NCBI RefSeq assembly: GCF_008831285.2
Contig: NC_045145.1
Span: 21,946,802-22,010,801, forward strand
Reading direction: 5' to 3'
DNA from: Nymphaea colorata
Taxonomy: Eukaryota; Streptophyta; Magnoliopsida; Nymphaeales; Nymphaeaceae
DNA: 64,000 nucleotides
Both the position numbers and the translations under genes were made by a program. Below the pieces are notes generated by a model. The model ran no database searches, was not told the DNA's origin, and worked only from the letters and a program-made list of their open reading frames with translations. Shown one piece after another: positions 28,977 through 44,988 of this stretch (positions within the stretch are counted from its first letter, which is position 1; each line of letters opens with the position of its first letter).

Positions 28977-29519
28977 TGTAGGCAAAAATGTGGACCCTAG
29001 ATATAACTTAGATATAAACCCGAATAATTTATGTGGAGAAAAACCGATAGAGTCTCGATGTCCAAAATAATTCTCAATAATAAACTTGACAAAGTTGGCT
29101 TAGTAAAAACTCATTAACCAAGCCAACAAAGTTCACAAAATGAACTTAGCTAAACAATGATGTAAAATATGCACCAAGAAGACTTTAAATAATACACTTC
29201 TATTACTTATTAAAATGAAACTTAAAAGGAGTATAAGAACTCACCTCAACTAACTGACATAGTGAGCTAATGCCCAAACAACCCTTGCACTTGAACACAC
29301 ACTTGAAAACAACCCACTTTACTATATTTTATGCATTATACGATGGCCAGCACTCCTATTTATAGGGAGGATTAGTGGTGGTGGAAGAATACACATAATC
29401 CTATATTTATAAAAAAAAACCTTTTAATCATTACAATTAAGCATAATCTTTTAAAAAGGAGGCTCATAGCTCTTGAGTCTTCTCGACTCTTCCAAGAGAG
29501 TCGGTGATGAAACTTTACA
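28977..29519 (-). repeat. 5' LTR of the copia element
   Basis: About 543 bp, collinear with 24490-25062 with scattered substitutions and small indels. It is the 5' LTR because the gag remnant and the degraded tRNA primer-binding site lie directly inside it on the minus strand (primer site about 28963-28976). Confidence 0.88.
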
Positions 29520-29524
29520 GATCG

Positions 29525-31671
29525 AGTGTCAATCTCACCACTTTTGTACGGGGTGACCACAGAGCTGAGCTGACTATTCTTTTGCCCTTTACTCTTACTT
29601 TGCCTTACTCTTAATAATTTGCAATTGAATCACGTTTTTGTTGTCTTAAGAGAATAAACACATTACTTGCATGGAGAAATGATTCACGATGATCACAATG
29701 CCAAATCAAATCCTCTCTACTAAAAATAAGTACCTCGTGACCCACATATCTATGCTTAATTTTATCAAGAAAACTTGGTATTTGCCATGCATGTTCGAGC
29801 AAATGCGCTGGTTCTGTGTACTTTCAAAACATGATAAATCACAGTTCAAGTTGAAGACGATTTTTTGTCATGATATAGCAACATAAAAGAGAAAGAACAT
29901 CATTTCATACTTATTTAATTTTTCATAGAGCGCGGCGATTTTCCTTCATCAATCTAGCACCCTTCACTGTAAATTCGAAGCAAATCCATCAGGCTCGACT
30001 TTACTGTACTTGGGGATTTAAGCTTTGAGTTTCTGTTTAGAAAAAATATATTTTATGGGCAGATATGATTTTTTTTTTTTTTAAAGTTGGAAATCGACCA
30101 AACTTTTTTATACATTGAAAAGCAATTTCTTTTATGCATTGGAAAACACGTGAAGATCAGAAGATCTCGTGTATAATTAATTTTCAAGGAGAAAAAATCA
30201 AACTCTTATATACGCAAGATCAACAACAATGCGAGAGACTCGAGTCCACGATAACACCTTTCTATGAATATAGAAAAGATCTTCCTTTCGACAAAAAACA
30301 AAAAAAGTTGAGCAAATTAAAGAGACAGAGAGGGAAGCAAGGAGGAAACGACGCCAAGGTGAATTTCCAAATATGTGCACTGCTTCTCCCAAAACCACCA
30401 CTTTGCTTGGGGGAATTCTCGTGTCAAATAATGGAAAGGCGAGGACCTTTCCGTCGTTCTACTGTAATGGCTGCTGAGTGGACACCAGACTACGTTAGAC
30501 TGCTGAACAGACGAAACGGAATCTCTGGTCTTCACGACAGCGGCGGTGAGTTTGAAGAACAAGCCCCTCACTTCCCTCGAAAGGGTTTCCAAGAAGGGAT
30601 TCTTCCTGCTAGCGATCGCCACGTGGCGTCTTTTGGCTTGTGCAAAAAGATTAGGCCGCGTTCTAAGACTTCCACGTGGAATCCCATGGAAGCGTTGCGG
30701 CTACGCATCTCGGAAAAGAGTTTAGGGAAAATTCTCTGGGAAAATCTTCACTTTGTGCAATTTTGTCTTTTGAAGCCATTTATTTATTTTTTTAATTTAT
30801 TAAACAACAATGTAAAAGATTTCTTTTCTAACAGCAAGGCACAAATAGATAGTATAAAAGTTACCGTTTTTTTTTTCTTCCGGTGTGAAAATTAGCCATT
30901 CATTCCATGTGTTTGGTAGGAAAAAAAAAGCTTTTTCGAGGTGACATTTTTTGTGACAAAGACTTCATCGAAAAATGCTGAGATTTTCCCCCACCACAAT
31001 TGAAACAGACCCCACAAAAAGTGAAAATAAAAAAATAAGAGGAAAAGAAGCCTCTGCTAGATTAAGTTTGACAATCAGTTTCTCTCTTTTTTTTTTCACA
31101 TGACATGAAATTTTCTTGAAAGTCACAGGCAAAATTAACTCAGAAGGTCATTGTCCTATTCTCAATTTGGGAAATAATTCTATAGTTATATTTTTGAAAA
31201 TTTTTAATTTATTTCATATAAAAATTTATGAAAAATATTGTTGGTTCCCATGTACTTCCACTTACCCAACTAAAAAATTCTGATTCCGCCCTTTATTTAA
31301 ACTAAAATGTTACTTGGATTCATATGAAGGAAACCTTCTGCCATGCTTTAGCGGGAAAAGAGCTGCTTTCCTAAGAAAGAAAGTCGAATCAAACACAGCC
31401 TACCGAAAGGTAGGCGAGATGAGAACTGCTGTTGACGTGGAAAAGTGCCATTGGTGGCTTCTTGTTCAGGCGACTCATTGGTAAACAAGGAAGAGAAAGG
31501 AATATGGAGGAGAAAAGAGATAAACGGAAAAAGAAAAGAAGGGAAGGAAAATTGGAAGAGAACGTGAGGTGTCGAAGGTGAGCGTCCCGTCTCTCTGCGA
31601 CGAAGAGGAGCCAAGTGAGGAGAGGGAGACGAAAGCCCGTCATCCTCTCCTTCCTCTTCTTCTTCTTCTTG
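29525..31671. other. Region between the retrotransposon and the DUF760 gene
   Basis: No gene supported. A long open frame at 30134-30895 has no domain, biased composition or family resemblance. The stretch 30400-30760 is more GC-rich and holds the paired G-boxes, so it may be distal promoter. The leader side (31480-31670) is purine-rich then CT-rich. Confidence 0.5.
30617..30681. promoter_or_regulatory. Pair of palindromic G-boxes upstream of the DUF760 gene
   Basis: Two 12-base perfect palindromes, CGCCACGTGGCG (30617-30628) and TTCCACGTGGAA (30670-30681), each contain the CACGTG core. They lie about 1 kb upstream of the DUF760 start. CACGTG is the known binding core of plant bZIP and bHLH/PIF factors. 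Use of these sites is inferred from sequence only. Confidence 0.45.
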
Positions 31672-34600
31672 ATGGCCGTCGCCTCAGCTGCAAGGGTTCT
31701 CGGCCTCGCCCTCTCCGCCTCCCACTCCGACTGCCTCTTCCACCGCCCCTCCCTCTCCTTTTCCCGCGATTTCCGGCCGGCGGTTCCTGCCTCGCCCAGA
31801 CCAATCGACGGCTGCTGCAGGAAGCGGAGTCTTAACTCCCCTTCGTCCCTTAATTGCTTGTTCCCTGGTGTCGACGGCGGCTTTTGGGAGACTGCTGGTG
31901 GCGGCGATGCGGACGGCACCGGTGAGGACGGCGAGGACTGTGTCTCGACGCGGAGGGTGAGGTTTCATCGGGAATTCGCAGTGCTCGCTAATATCTTGAA
32001 GCGGATCGAGCCGCTTGACACGTCGGTGATCGGCGAGGGAGTCTCCAGCGCGGCCAAGGAGTCGATGAAGCGGACGATCTCAACGATGCTGGGGCTGCTG
32101 CCGTCGGACCAGTTCGCAGTTACGGTGAAGGTTCCGCAGCAGCCGATGGCGAGGCTTCTGTCGTCTTCGATAATCACCGGGTATTGATTCTTTTGAATTC
32201 CATCGAAATTGTTTTTTCTTTAGGTGTTTCGATTGCTTTTGGTCCTTCGGAGCATGGAATTGCCTGGTTTTCATTGACTTTTGAGGACTTAATGGTTCTT
32301 TGACAATATTCTATAACTCTGTTGTCACAGCTTGTCAACATTCCACCAAAAATTCCTGATGTTGTTCGCTTACGATGAATTATGCTTCTTTAGTAATTTA
32401 AATTGACCTTTTTCTTCTATACGTTTAACAGTGAGTAATATTTTCTAATCCCAAAGCTTTATGGTTTGCTTCCATACGGAAGTAAGATTTAGCCAAGTTC
32501 ACGAAGAGTAAAACTCAGATTCTCAAAGTATCTGAACTGGGTTTCTCTAATATTTGAGGGAATTGCGGTTTATTGAGCTCACCACGATATAGTTCTTTTT
32601 CAGTTTCTGAAATGGGGAGAAGGTTTGGTGGTTAAAAAGATGAAATTTCGTCTAATTTCCGTCCCGTTTGGTCACTTTTTATTTCCATTGCCAGGTATAC
32701 GCTATGGAATGCAGAATACCGTGTTTCATTGATGAGGAACTTCAATATTCCTCTTGAACGAGAGTTGGAAGTCTCACCTAATGACCCCAAATTCTTGGAC
32801 AATTTGAATGACGAGCAGAACGATGCTGTTGGAGTTCACACAGGAGAAGAACTAATGGGAGAATGTGAGCTAGGGCTGCGGACTATTGGTCATTTGTCTC
32901 AGGAAGCTCTGAGCTACATCCAAGAACTGGAATCGGCGTTGGCCACGGTAGAGGAGGTAAACGTTTTCCTTCCTTCTACTCCCTGAAACTCTGTGCAGTA
33001 TTCTTGTAATTCTGCTCAAAAATTTAATCCAAGATTAATTACTTCCTTTACCTTAAGGTGTTGCTTTGCTAATCTCACTGAACTTCGAGTCATGTACATG
33101 GCTCAAACCATGTCCGTCCCTAGGATATTGGATATGTTCACTAGAAACACTTAAGAAAGTCGAAAATTTCATCCATTGATATGTAGTTTGAATGGTAATC
33201 TTGGGTTCGCTGGGCATGACACACTAACAAAATCCCAAACAGCTCTATTTACATGACGGCTTATTGCAAACATATCAATGATAAAATGTCCATGCATCAA
33301 AAAGTTATTTGATTCCCAAAAAGCTTCTATCAAGTTTGTCAACCATTTCTTGAGTCTTGACTATCCAGTTTCTTATTGTTTTGACACGTAAAAGTTTTTG
33401 CAGGAGCTGGATGCCGAAAAAAAGCAAACTGCGATCATTGAAAAGAATGGGGAATGCAATGACTTGTTAGACTACTTAAGATCTTTAGAACCTGAAATGG
33501 TAATTCCTTTGTTGCTTTAAAGTCTAACTTTTGATGTGTTTACACTTTACAGTAACTCTAGTGGCTCTGTACCAAAGTGACTTTGTATCATTTCATATCT
33601 TTCTATTGAATCTGGTTTGCAGGTGACTGAATTATCACGCCCATCATCACCCGAAGTGGAGGAGATTATTCAGCAGCTTGTTGAGAACATCTTACAAAGA
33701 TTCTTCAAGAATGAAAATTCTTCAGATAGCTTGGAAGCTACAGAGGCAATGAAGAGTTATGTTGAAGATGAAGTTCGTCATGGAAGCACAATGGGAACTT
33801 CTCGAGATTACCTTGCTAAATTGATATTCTGGTTAGTGTGCCTTCTGATTTACTTATGCCATTGATCTTTTGCACCATCAGGTACTGAGTTGTCATGTTT
33901 TTTTTTTTTCTGCAATAAGCGTAGGTGAAATCCAGGCGTAATCCCTCATCTAAAGGGAAGTTAAAGGCCCCAAGAGTTCTTGGCCCGAGGGAGGCTTTGT
34001 GGGATTCTTTTTACCATTGTTCCCATGGGGGTTTAGGACTGGGTTTTCTCTACTCCTTAGACCAATATTGTAACGTAAACGTAACGTGATGTGCACTTGT
34101 AGGACCAACAATCAAGTTCCATAAGAAAAAACTGGAAATAATGGGAAATGTGTTTCCTACCAAGAAATCAAGTTCCATTAAAAAAAAAAGTTGATAGATA
34201 AGTAATGACTAATGGCTGACAGAAACACCAATTTAATGGGCCTTATATGATAATCAAAGTATACTGGTTCAATCAACTTAAGGTTCATAGTACGTAAGTC
34301 TAAGAGTAAAGTTTCATATACATGATTCTAAACTGCAATCCGTAATAACCAAACCCTTCAGCTAATCAAAGTAAGTAGGAATATGTATATGTCATAAATA
34401 TTTGCTGGCTTCACTAGGTTCTTCTGCTCCGGCAAGCTTTATTTCACTATGTTCTCCTGCTCCACTAAGTTTCTCTTGATGTGGTGGTCATACAGTTGAT
34501 GTTGCTGATGATATTGGTGCAACGTCCTTATTTCTAGAGAAAGCTAGATTTTCTAGTGTATGCTCTTGATCTTCAGAGTCGGGACAAATATTGGGTAAAC

Positions 34601-36505
34601 TGCGACCTTGTCTAGGTGAACACATTTATGAATAATTCACACTGATCCCATGCCTGCTTTATGTACATGCTTGCTGCATAGGACATGGACCATAATCTTG
34701 TTGGCTAATAGACGTACTTTAACTGTCTGGAGTTTGCCTGTAGGCACCGATTACAAGAGAAACATGTTCAGTTTTTCTTGACATGCTGAACTACAATATT
34801 GATATGTAGAATCATTAGATCTTCCAAAAAATCCAGATGTTGTCAAATTTAAGTCAAGTTAAGCCAAAAGCCTGTGATTTTATCTGAAGGCAGTACACCT
34901 TGTATTTTCCACTGAGCTCTCAAGTTCCAGAGCTTCCTTTGGAGTTTGAACTACAGTAATTGTAACACGGGAGAACACCATATGAACTGTGACAGTTAAA
35001 GGAGATTCAGTTGCCATGCCAAAATAAGAGTTTACATTTGAGATCTTTATGTGGCTGGACCTGTAACTTTTACCACTTGTATCTTTTCTGAACAGCTAAC
35101 TGACCTTAATCTATGCTGTACCTAGCCTCCTCAACAATGCTTACATCTTAACACCATTTTCATTCCTTACTGTTAAACTTTCACCATTTGTCACTTCTTT
35201 AACATTGATCTATCTCATGAACATTTATTTTTGGCCTACATGAGCATATGACTTGTTCAAAACTTATATCCTATGGATTGCACTTCTACGTTCTTGTTGA
35301 AGTTGAATGCTAGTGCAAATGTATGAGCCAGTGGAAGATGCTGGATATATCTGTGAAGTGTGCTGCGCACAGTAATTAAGCTGCTGCTCTTCATGATACA
35401 AAGTATAGTAATTGTGCTTCAGACACCTCGTCACATCCAAGCCTGTTTATATGAATCCTTAGAATCATAACCAACCACAAGTGCATGCCTAATTTTTTCT
35501 ATCTGTGTATGCTCTTGCCTGTCATGAGTGTGTTTTTGATTCGCCTAGAGAGTTGCATCTCATGAACCATTTGAGTTTTGCTTTTGCCCTTTGGTGATCT
35601 ACCTATTGGTATATTCATTGTGTCCTATTAACTGGGTTGTGGAGAGAGAGAGAGAGTCAATGTAAGGTGTCATGATTTAGAAAGGGTCAAAATGTGTCCT
35701 GCAGCATCAAAATATGCAGTATACGTTTTCCCGTTAAAGCAGTGATAGGGATTTCAGTGTACATTTTTACTGTAAAACTATTTGTTCAGAACAAATACTA
35801 ATATTGCTCGATGGTTCATAATTGAGACTGAATGTGCTAGGGCGTGAGCTCTAATAATTTATTTTACAACCCCTGTCAGCATATATAAACTTGTTGCAGA
35901 CAACAGAATCTAAATTCTAATGTAATAGCTCGTGACTGTTGAGTTTCTAGAGTTTACTAGACGGCAGTTTGTCTGGAATATAGGAACTTCATGTCCTACA
36001 GAATTAATTCCATGGGTTTAGCATCTGAAGTGTGAGGGTACCTTTTAAAGTGAATTTGAGAAATGCAGTGAGATCATTTGATTATGGTACATGTAGGTGT
36101 GCAGAGCATACACTCATTCATTGATGGGAAAAGCGTGCCGCTTTAATTTTTACTGTCAGATTTTATTGCTATGGAATTTGAGATGAAATCATTCCCAAGA
36201 TGAAACTGTTCAGATGAATGTACCATCTCTTGTGCTGCGCTAGCATTCTTTGCTTCAGGTTAAGGATATACCCAACATTGGCCTAGCTACAATGTTGCTT
36301 ACTCTTTTCTTCCTTCTTCTTTACATCTGGTACATAATGTTTGGTCTCTTCTGTAATTCTAGGATTGGCATAACATTATGCAACGAACCAATGCATGTAC
36401 ATTAACTGTCGAAATTGTGGTGATTGCAGGTGCATGCTTTTGGGGCACCATATGAGAGGGTTGGAGTACAGGCTTCACTTAAGCTGCGTGGTTGGGATCT
36501 TATAA
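31672..36505 (+). CDS. DUF760 family protein, probably plastid-targeted
   Basis: Five exons: 31672-32180, 32695-32956, 33404-33499, 33623-33831 and 36430-36505, giving about 383 residues. The last join TG|G rebuilds the Trp in KLIFW and continues CMLLGHHMRGLEYRLHLS, which I recognise as the usual end of this family. The N-terminus (about 1-60) is rich in Ser, Ala and Arg with few acids, like a chloroplast transit peptide. The conserved part starts near residue 102 (AVLANILKRIEPLDTSVIGEG) and includes LLPSDQFAVTVKVP and LARLL-type helices, then ITGYTLWNAEYRVSLMRNF. Plant DUF760 proteins have no established biochemical role that I can cite. The ATG at 31672 is preferred over an in-frame ATG at 31615, which would add a basic then Phe-rich leader. 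The last intron is about 2.6 kb, much longer than the others. Confidence 0.87.
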
Positions 36506-39847
<3,342 letters not shown>

Positions 39848-41165
39848 ATGATGATGCAAAACCCTACCCAGATGATGGCACCATCGCCTGCCAGGCTTGG
39901 CCTCTCCAATCCCCATTCCCCATCTATCCTCTCTCCCCCATCATCCACTAGCACCAACCCAACGCCACAACCGCCAGTACCACCACCATCAGCGGCAGCA
40001 ACAAGGTCAGCCTCCACCGCCCAACAGAAGCAGACCACCACCCTGCTGTCCCTTTTGCCTCCTCACACCAGGGCGCTCACCCTCCTCAATCAGATGGCCG
40101 CCCTCACTACTAAGCTCTTCCACGTCTCAGGTTTCTGTTCCTCTAACGCTTATCCCCTTCTCCCTTCTTTTCTTTGCTTGACCTCAATCCTTTTCTTGTG
40201 GTGCTTCAGCACAGAAATCGACTTGGCAAGCGTCCTACAGAGGAACTCCCCCGACGTTCCTCGCCTCTCAATTCCTCTCCCCGGAGGCCGCCTCTGCTTC
40301 CACCACCAAGCAGGTCATGGCCCTTCTCACCTCCCTCCAGACTCAGCTCTTCGAATCGATTTCTGAGCTTCAGGAAATCCTTGGCCTCGAGGAATCGAAG
40401 CGACGGATCGCGCAGGAGATCCAAATTGCAGATTCTGCCATTCTGGCCTTCACCAAGAAGGTGAAATCGGCCGAGCAGGTGCTGGAGTTGATGTCTGAGG
40501 ATTACGAAGACCTCCGCAAACCTGCGAAGAGGTTTAAGGCAGCTTCGGATAGCGACAAATTCGTGTTTCCTTCCGTCAAGCTTTCCGACATACTCTCCTA
40601 CGCTCATCGGATCAGCTACACGACGTTTGCACCGCCGGAATTTGGTGCCGGACAAGCGCCTCTCCGTGGGGCGCTCCCTCCGGCTCCCCAGGAGGAGCAG
40701 TTGCGGGCTTCGCAGCTCTACCAGTTTGCTAATCTTGATGTTGGCTTACCACCCGAATCCGAGGCAGCGGAGAAGAAGGTGGAAGCTCTCATTGAGGCGC
40801 CGCCGCCCCCACCTCCTGCACCGCCTGCATTGTCCAACATGTTGATTCCCCCAATTCCTTCGGGTTGGCAACCGGGGATGCCCATCGAATTGCCGAGCGA
40901 CATCCCGATTGTTCCTCCTGGATGGAAGCCCGGGGATCCTGTTCCGCTGCCACCGGTGGTGGAGGTTCCGCTTGGCTGGAAGCCAGGAGACGCAGTTGTG
41001 CTCCCGAAAGAGGAAGTGCCACAGATGCCTCCGAAGCCTATCGGTGTTCCGGGTGCGCAGGAGCCTATACAAGTCAGATTTGTGCAGCTTGATATTAATC
41101 CTGACCAGGACGAGTATAGCAGCGAGTACAGTAGCGATGAGGGCAGCTCTGAGGACGAAGAGTGA
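39848..41165 (+). CDS. MED4: Mediator complex subunit 4
   Basis: Two exons, 39848-40130 and 40210-41165, joined G|CA, encode about 412 residues. The N-terminal 80 residues are Pro/Ser/Thr-rich. The core reads LLNQMAALTTKLF, then a helical, coiled-coil-like stretch (about 131-205) with LQTQLFESISELQEILGLEE. The motif ILSYAHRISYTTFAPPEFG is the signature Med4 segment, which in yeast and plant Mediator packs in the middle module. The plant-type C-terminus has three spaced GW(Q/K)PG motifs (near residues 313, 332 and 350) within a Pro-rich linker. An acidic tail (YSSEYSSDEGSSEDEE) ends the protein. The intron is only 79 bases. MED4 links RNA polymerase II with activators in the nucleus. Confidence 0.93.
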
Positions 41166-44100
41166 GATGAGGTTGGATGCTTTTCTTTTTTGGGTTTGAT
41201 GAAGGAATCAACCTTTGAAATTAAGCTTCTTGATCAGAAAAAAGAAGGTCGAATTGAAATTGAGTGCAATTAGTTCGTTAAGCTCATGTGTGATCAACGG
41301 ATTCTTCATATAATTTGATGAAGCTTTCGTGGGAATACCGTAAATTGTAACTTCTGGGCTCCTGATGATGACCATGGATCGTCTGGTCGTCAGAAACACC
41401 ATAGCAGACTCTTTTTCCCTACATGCTGACATTTTGTCGAACTGTGGGATATCTTTTAGCATACCTAGCCGTCGAAGCTGTGGTTATATTCATTTAATGT
41501 TAACAAAGCTTATTTGCATTTTCTCTTTTGCTTAGCTTAATATCATGTTGCTGAATACCAAATATGAATTTTCTTGTCAAGGTATTAGAGTCATAGTCGG
41601 TTCTGGTTCATTTTAGAAGGCAAATGGTATCTTAGTACTTTGTTTTGTCGGAACTGTAGCCAAGTTTCTTGTGGTCTTTATAGTTGGGAAAGTTGCTTTG
41701 CTGTTATTACAGATGACTGATGGGAAACATTATCCTTTGTTGGGCAAAATGTTTTTGTGTTGGGTAAAAACGCTTTTGTTGTCTATTAGAATTTTTGGTC
41801 TCGCCACTGGGTGGTTCTTTCCTCGTCTCATGGGAAGGTCATCGTATTCTTGCATTTGATGTTTGCCCATTGTAATTTGTCGTGCAGAAAAATGTGTTCT
41901 ATAAGTTGATAACTTGGTGTATTTTTCAGTTCAGTAAGATCTATTTCCAATGGTTACAACCAAGTTGTAGTTTTGCAGTCTAATCACTTCCAATTAGCCG
42001 ACTGTATGTCTTTCCTACCGTTCTTGCTGACTTGCCTGATGCTATCATTTCCTTTATGGCAACCAAGTGGGGATTGGGGAGTGGGTTGAAGTGACTCACC
42101 ATAAGGTAGAACAGGTTGCAGATAATGCATTCTCTGGTGGTCGACCACTTTTACCCGATTCTTGTGTTGCCATGTGGCTGGGACTGGCAGCTGTAAGCAA
42201 GATGCCGGACATTAAAAGGGAAGAATTTAGTTGCTGGAGGATAGGTAGCTGTTGAATATGCAATGCAAATACATGATGCCGTACTATTTGTTGTTTGTAT
42301 TCTGGTGCAAACGTTAGTGGCAACGTAGAGAGTAAAGAATCCCATGTTCCTACTCATTTACTATCTACAAGATCCAACTTTTTTGAGACGAATGAGGTTT
42401 GAAGATGTTCAGAGTCAGTTCCAGCTGGCTCCGTAGAGGAGCTGGAGTGTTCGAGCTCTGAAGAAAATTCAACCAAGTGCAGTAAAAATAGCTAGCATTT
42501 TATATCAACTCATCTGGTAACAATCCTACCCTTTTGCCTTGAAAGTGTTGGGTATTAGAGATGCAGGTTTTACCAAAAAGAAGAAAGAGAAGGTTATATA
42601 AGGCACTGTGGTGAGGTAATACGTGCACCAAAACAATGTAGCTGATTGTGTGCATTAAGTACTTGAGAAACAATAACAACCGTTCAGGACATCATCTTCA
42701 TAGAGCTAAATTGGTGTCCAAGGTATTCTGCGTCCTGATAGAGCGGTCTCGTGCATGAATCATGCATGTGCTGCCTTTTTAATCCTTGCGGACCTTGAGT
42801 TGGGAGGAATATGATCGAGTGAAGATGTGGATGAAAAATTTAATACTACAAAGTTGTATCTGGTTATGCTTGTACTTATTTGAGGATAAAAAGAACCTAT
42901 ATCACTAATTCAAGTTCATAATAGTGTGTGTATGTGCACCTGCGCTTGCAGACGTTGACTTCTTGTTTCCATCATGCATGTGCATACATACCTTAAATCC
43001 CTTTCACATGTTTGTCATTAGGACAAATGGTCTTTTTTATGCGATACATTGAATTAAATGCTGAAAAGGAGCACAATGCTTGTCTTTGTTGTATGGTACT
43101 ATGGTTTCAATGTTCTTATGATGTAAAAGAGGTTAGCACACGACATTTCCTTGATCAATTTTACGCATATGAATCTTTATCTGTAAGTCAAACTCGTTTG
43201 TACATGCCCACCACTGTGAACAACTGTGAAATTCATTTGTTTAAGTTTCTGAACTGCTTATTTCATCATAGTGCTAAGTCGAGTAGTTTTTACAGCTGAG
43301 ATCGGCTTAAACTGCAGATCAGGCACCAGCTTAATGATTCCTCACGAACAAAACTACTTATCGAAAGCTTATCAGTCCTGTAGATGAAAGGTGGTAACCA
43401 AGTGACTATGGTCTGTTTCCAGTGTAGCACATGTTTGATGATGTTTTTACAAGGTTATTATAGTTTGAGATAAATAGATGAAACTTCATCCAGAATTGTC
43501 ATTGGAAAGGAGACGAGTGATACGAAGGAATCTTCTTTATGGGAGATTTTAAACATGTACGAGTTTTTGGGTAATTCTTGTCATTCATGGGCAATTTAAG
43601 GTGATTTTGTTATGATTAACGGTATTTAATAGTGGACTTTCAAAATCTAAATTATCTCAATTGGTTAAACTTGCGTTGCCATGATAAACCTTTTATGTTC
43701 GTCTCCACGTGAATACAAACATCCCCACGTCTGGGTACTTTCGGTATTTGGTCAGATTTTCTGTAGTTGCTAAATTTCTCTCTCTTTCTCCTGGCCATCC
43801 CTCCATAATTCTTTCCTCAGATTCAGAAAAAAAAAACGTAAAAGAGAAGAGAAAAAGAGAGATGTCCAAGGAATCCTGAGTCATGACCTTATAATTCGAA
43901 GTTTCTTACATTTTCTGCACAGCCACACCTTGCCTGTTGGGAAAAGAAGGTTATCTTGGGTTGGCTTTCAGTTCCAAAGAACTTCGGAACTTGCATATCA
44001 TGAAAGCTTGGGCACGTTCTGCAGAGGTCCCCGCTGACGTAGCAATATTCCTACTCGCTGCAAAAAAACAAACATGGAAATTCGCCTTCTTCTCATACGG

Positions 44101-44773
44101 CAAGTAACTAGAAATACTGCTGAGTTAGTAGGGCGCAAATTCATGACTACTGACGGAGACAAACACAGTGGCGTCGGCTAACAGGCAAGGAAAATGGTAG
44201 GGAGTTGAAATATATTACCAGCCAACCGGTTGATTGATGTAAATGATCCATTTCTTTCACTTCCTCCTAGAGATAAATATTCTTCTTCGTTTTCCTGCTA
44301 TGACGAAGAAATACACTGTTCTTCTTGTCCGGCCTTTTTAATCTTACGTTGCCTTTGTTTACCACAGTTCTGAGATTCACGGTGACGTCGACGATTCCTT
44401 CCTCTCGACCTGCTTGGATTGCAGTCATCTAGATCCCCTCAAACCTGAGATTGGTGGAAAATCAAACGCGATTTCAGAACCCCTCAAAATCAAACGCGTG
44501 GAGTCAACACCCGGAAATCCCAACCCTTCTTCTTTTCTGAGAACCAGACACAAACGGGACCCATCAAACGACGTTGTGAACGAATGGATCCGGGTGTGAT
44601 GTTAAAAAATTAAATCCAAATCCGAACTCTACTTCCAACTGAATTGGGTTGGATTTGATTATGTCGATCGGGTCCGACCCCGATCCAAACTCCAACTCAG
44701 ATGAGTCTACGGCCAAAGGTGTTCTGTTCAGCTCTGCACGCCACGGTAGTTCAACTCTTTCATCTCCGGCGTC
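41166..44773. other. MED4 3' flank and gene-free DNA
   Basis: The 3' UTR is followed by about 3.4 kb with only short chance frames and no recognisable domain, RNA gene or repeat structure. Confidence 0.5.
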
Positions 44774-44783
44774 GCCACGTGGC
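44774..44783. promoter_or_regulatory. G-box in the promoter of the papain-fold gene
   Basis: The palindrome GCCACGTGGC lies about 205 bases upstream of the ATG at 44989, within the likely promoter or leader. It is a candidate bZIP/bHLH site by sequence only. Confidence 0.35.
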
Positions 44784-44988
44784 TGGACGCCAGCGATCGA
44801 CGACCTGGACCACCGCGGTCGTACGAGAGAAAAAAATATCAGAAAGCGGCGGCTTTGGTTCCCAATGTACCAAAGCCCATCACATTCACGGGGGAGGAAG
44901 AAGAAGAGAATCGCCATGGGCGGCCCCTTCTTTTCCTCCTTAAAGTGAATCGACGACCAGGGATTAGGATCGGAGTTAGTCCTCGCCC

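Larger units (their letters stand above)
24490..29519 (-). mobile_element. Decayed Ty1-copia LTR retrotransposon
   Basis: About 5.0 kb lies between two direct LTRs (24490-25062 and 28977-29519), both bounded by TG...CA. The flanking 5-mers are GATCA (24485-24489) and GATCG (29520-29524), a target duplication with one mismatch. Coding remnants run on the minus strand in the order gag, zinc knuckle, protease, integrase, reverse transcriptase, RNase H; integrase before RT is the copia order. Next to the 5' LTR (right side) the minus strand reads TTGATATAAGAG, two changes from the initiator-Met tRNA primer site. Next to the left LTR is a purine tract on the minus strand. Frames are broken by many stops and the LTRs have clearly diverged, so this is an old, non-autonomous copy. 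Confidence 0.92.

Noticed and set aside
30134-30895. Open frame of 253 codons on the plus strand
   Set aside because: Mixed composition, no domain or family resemblance, and it overlaps the promoter-like G-box region; it reads as a chance frame.
44649-44948. Frame of 99 codons just upstream of the papain-fold gene
   Set aside because: Probably leader or promoter sequence; several frames are open there on both strands, which argues for base composition rather than coding.
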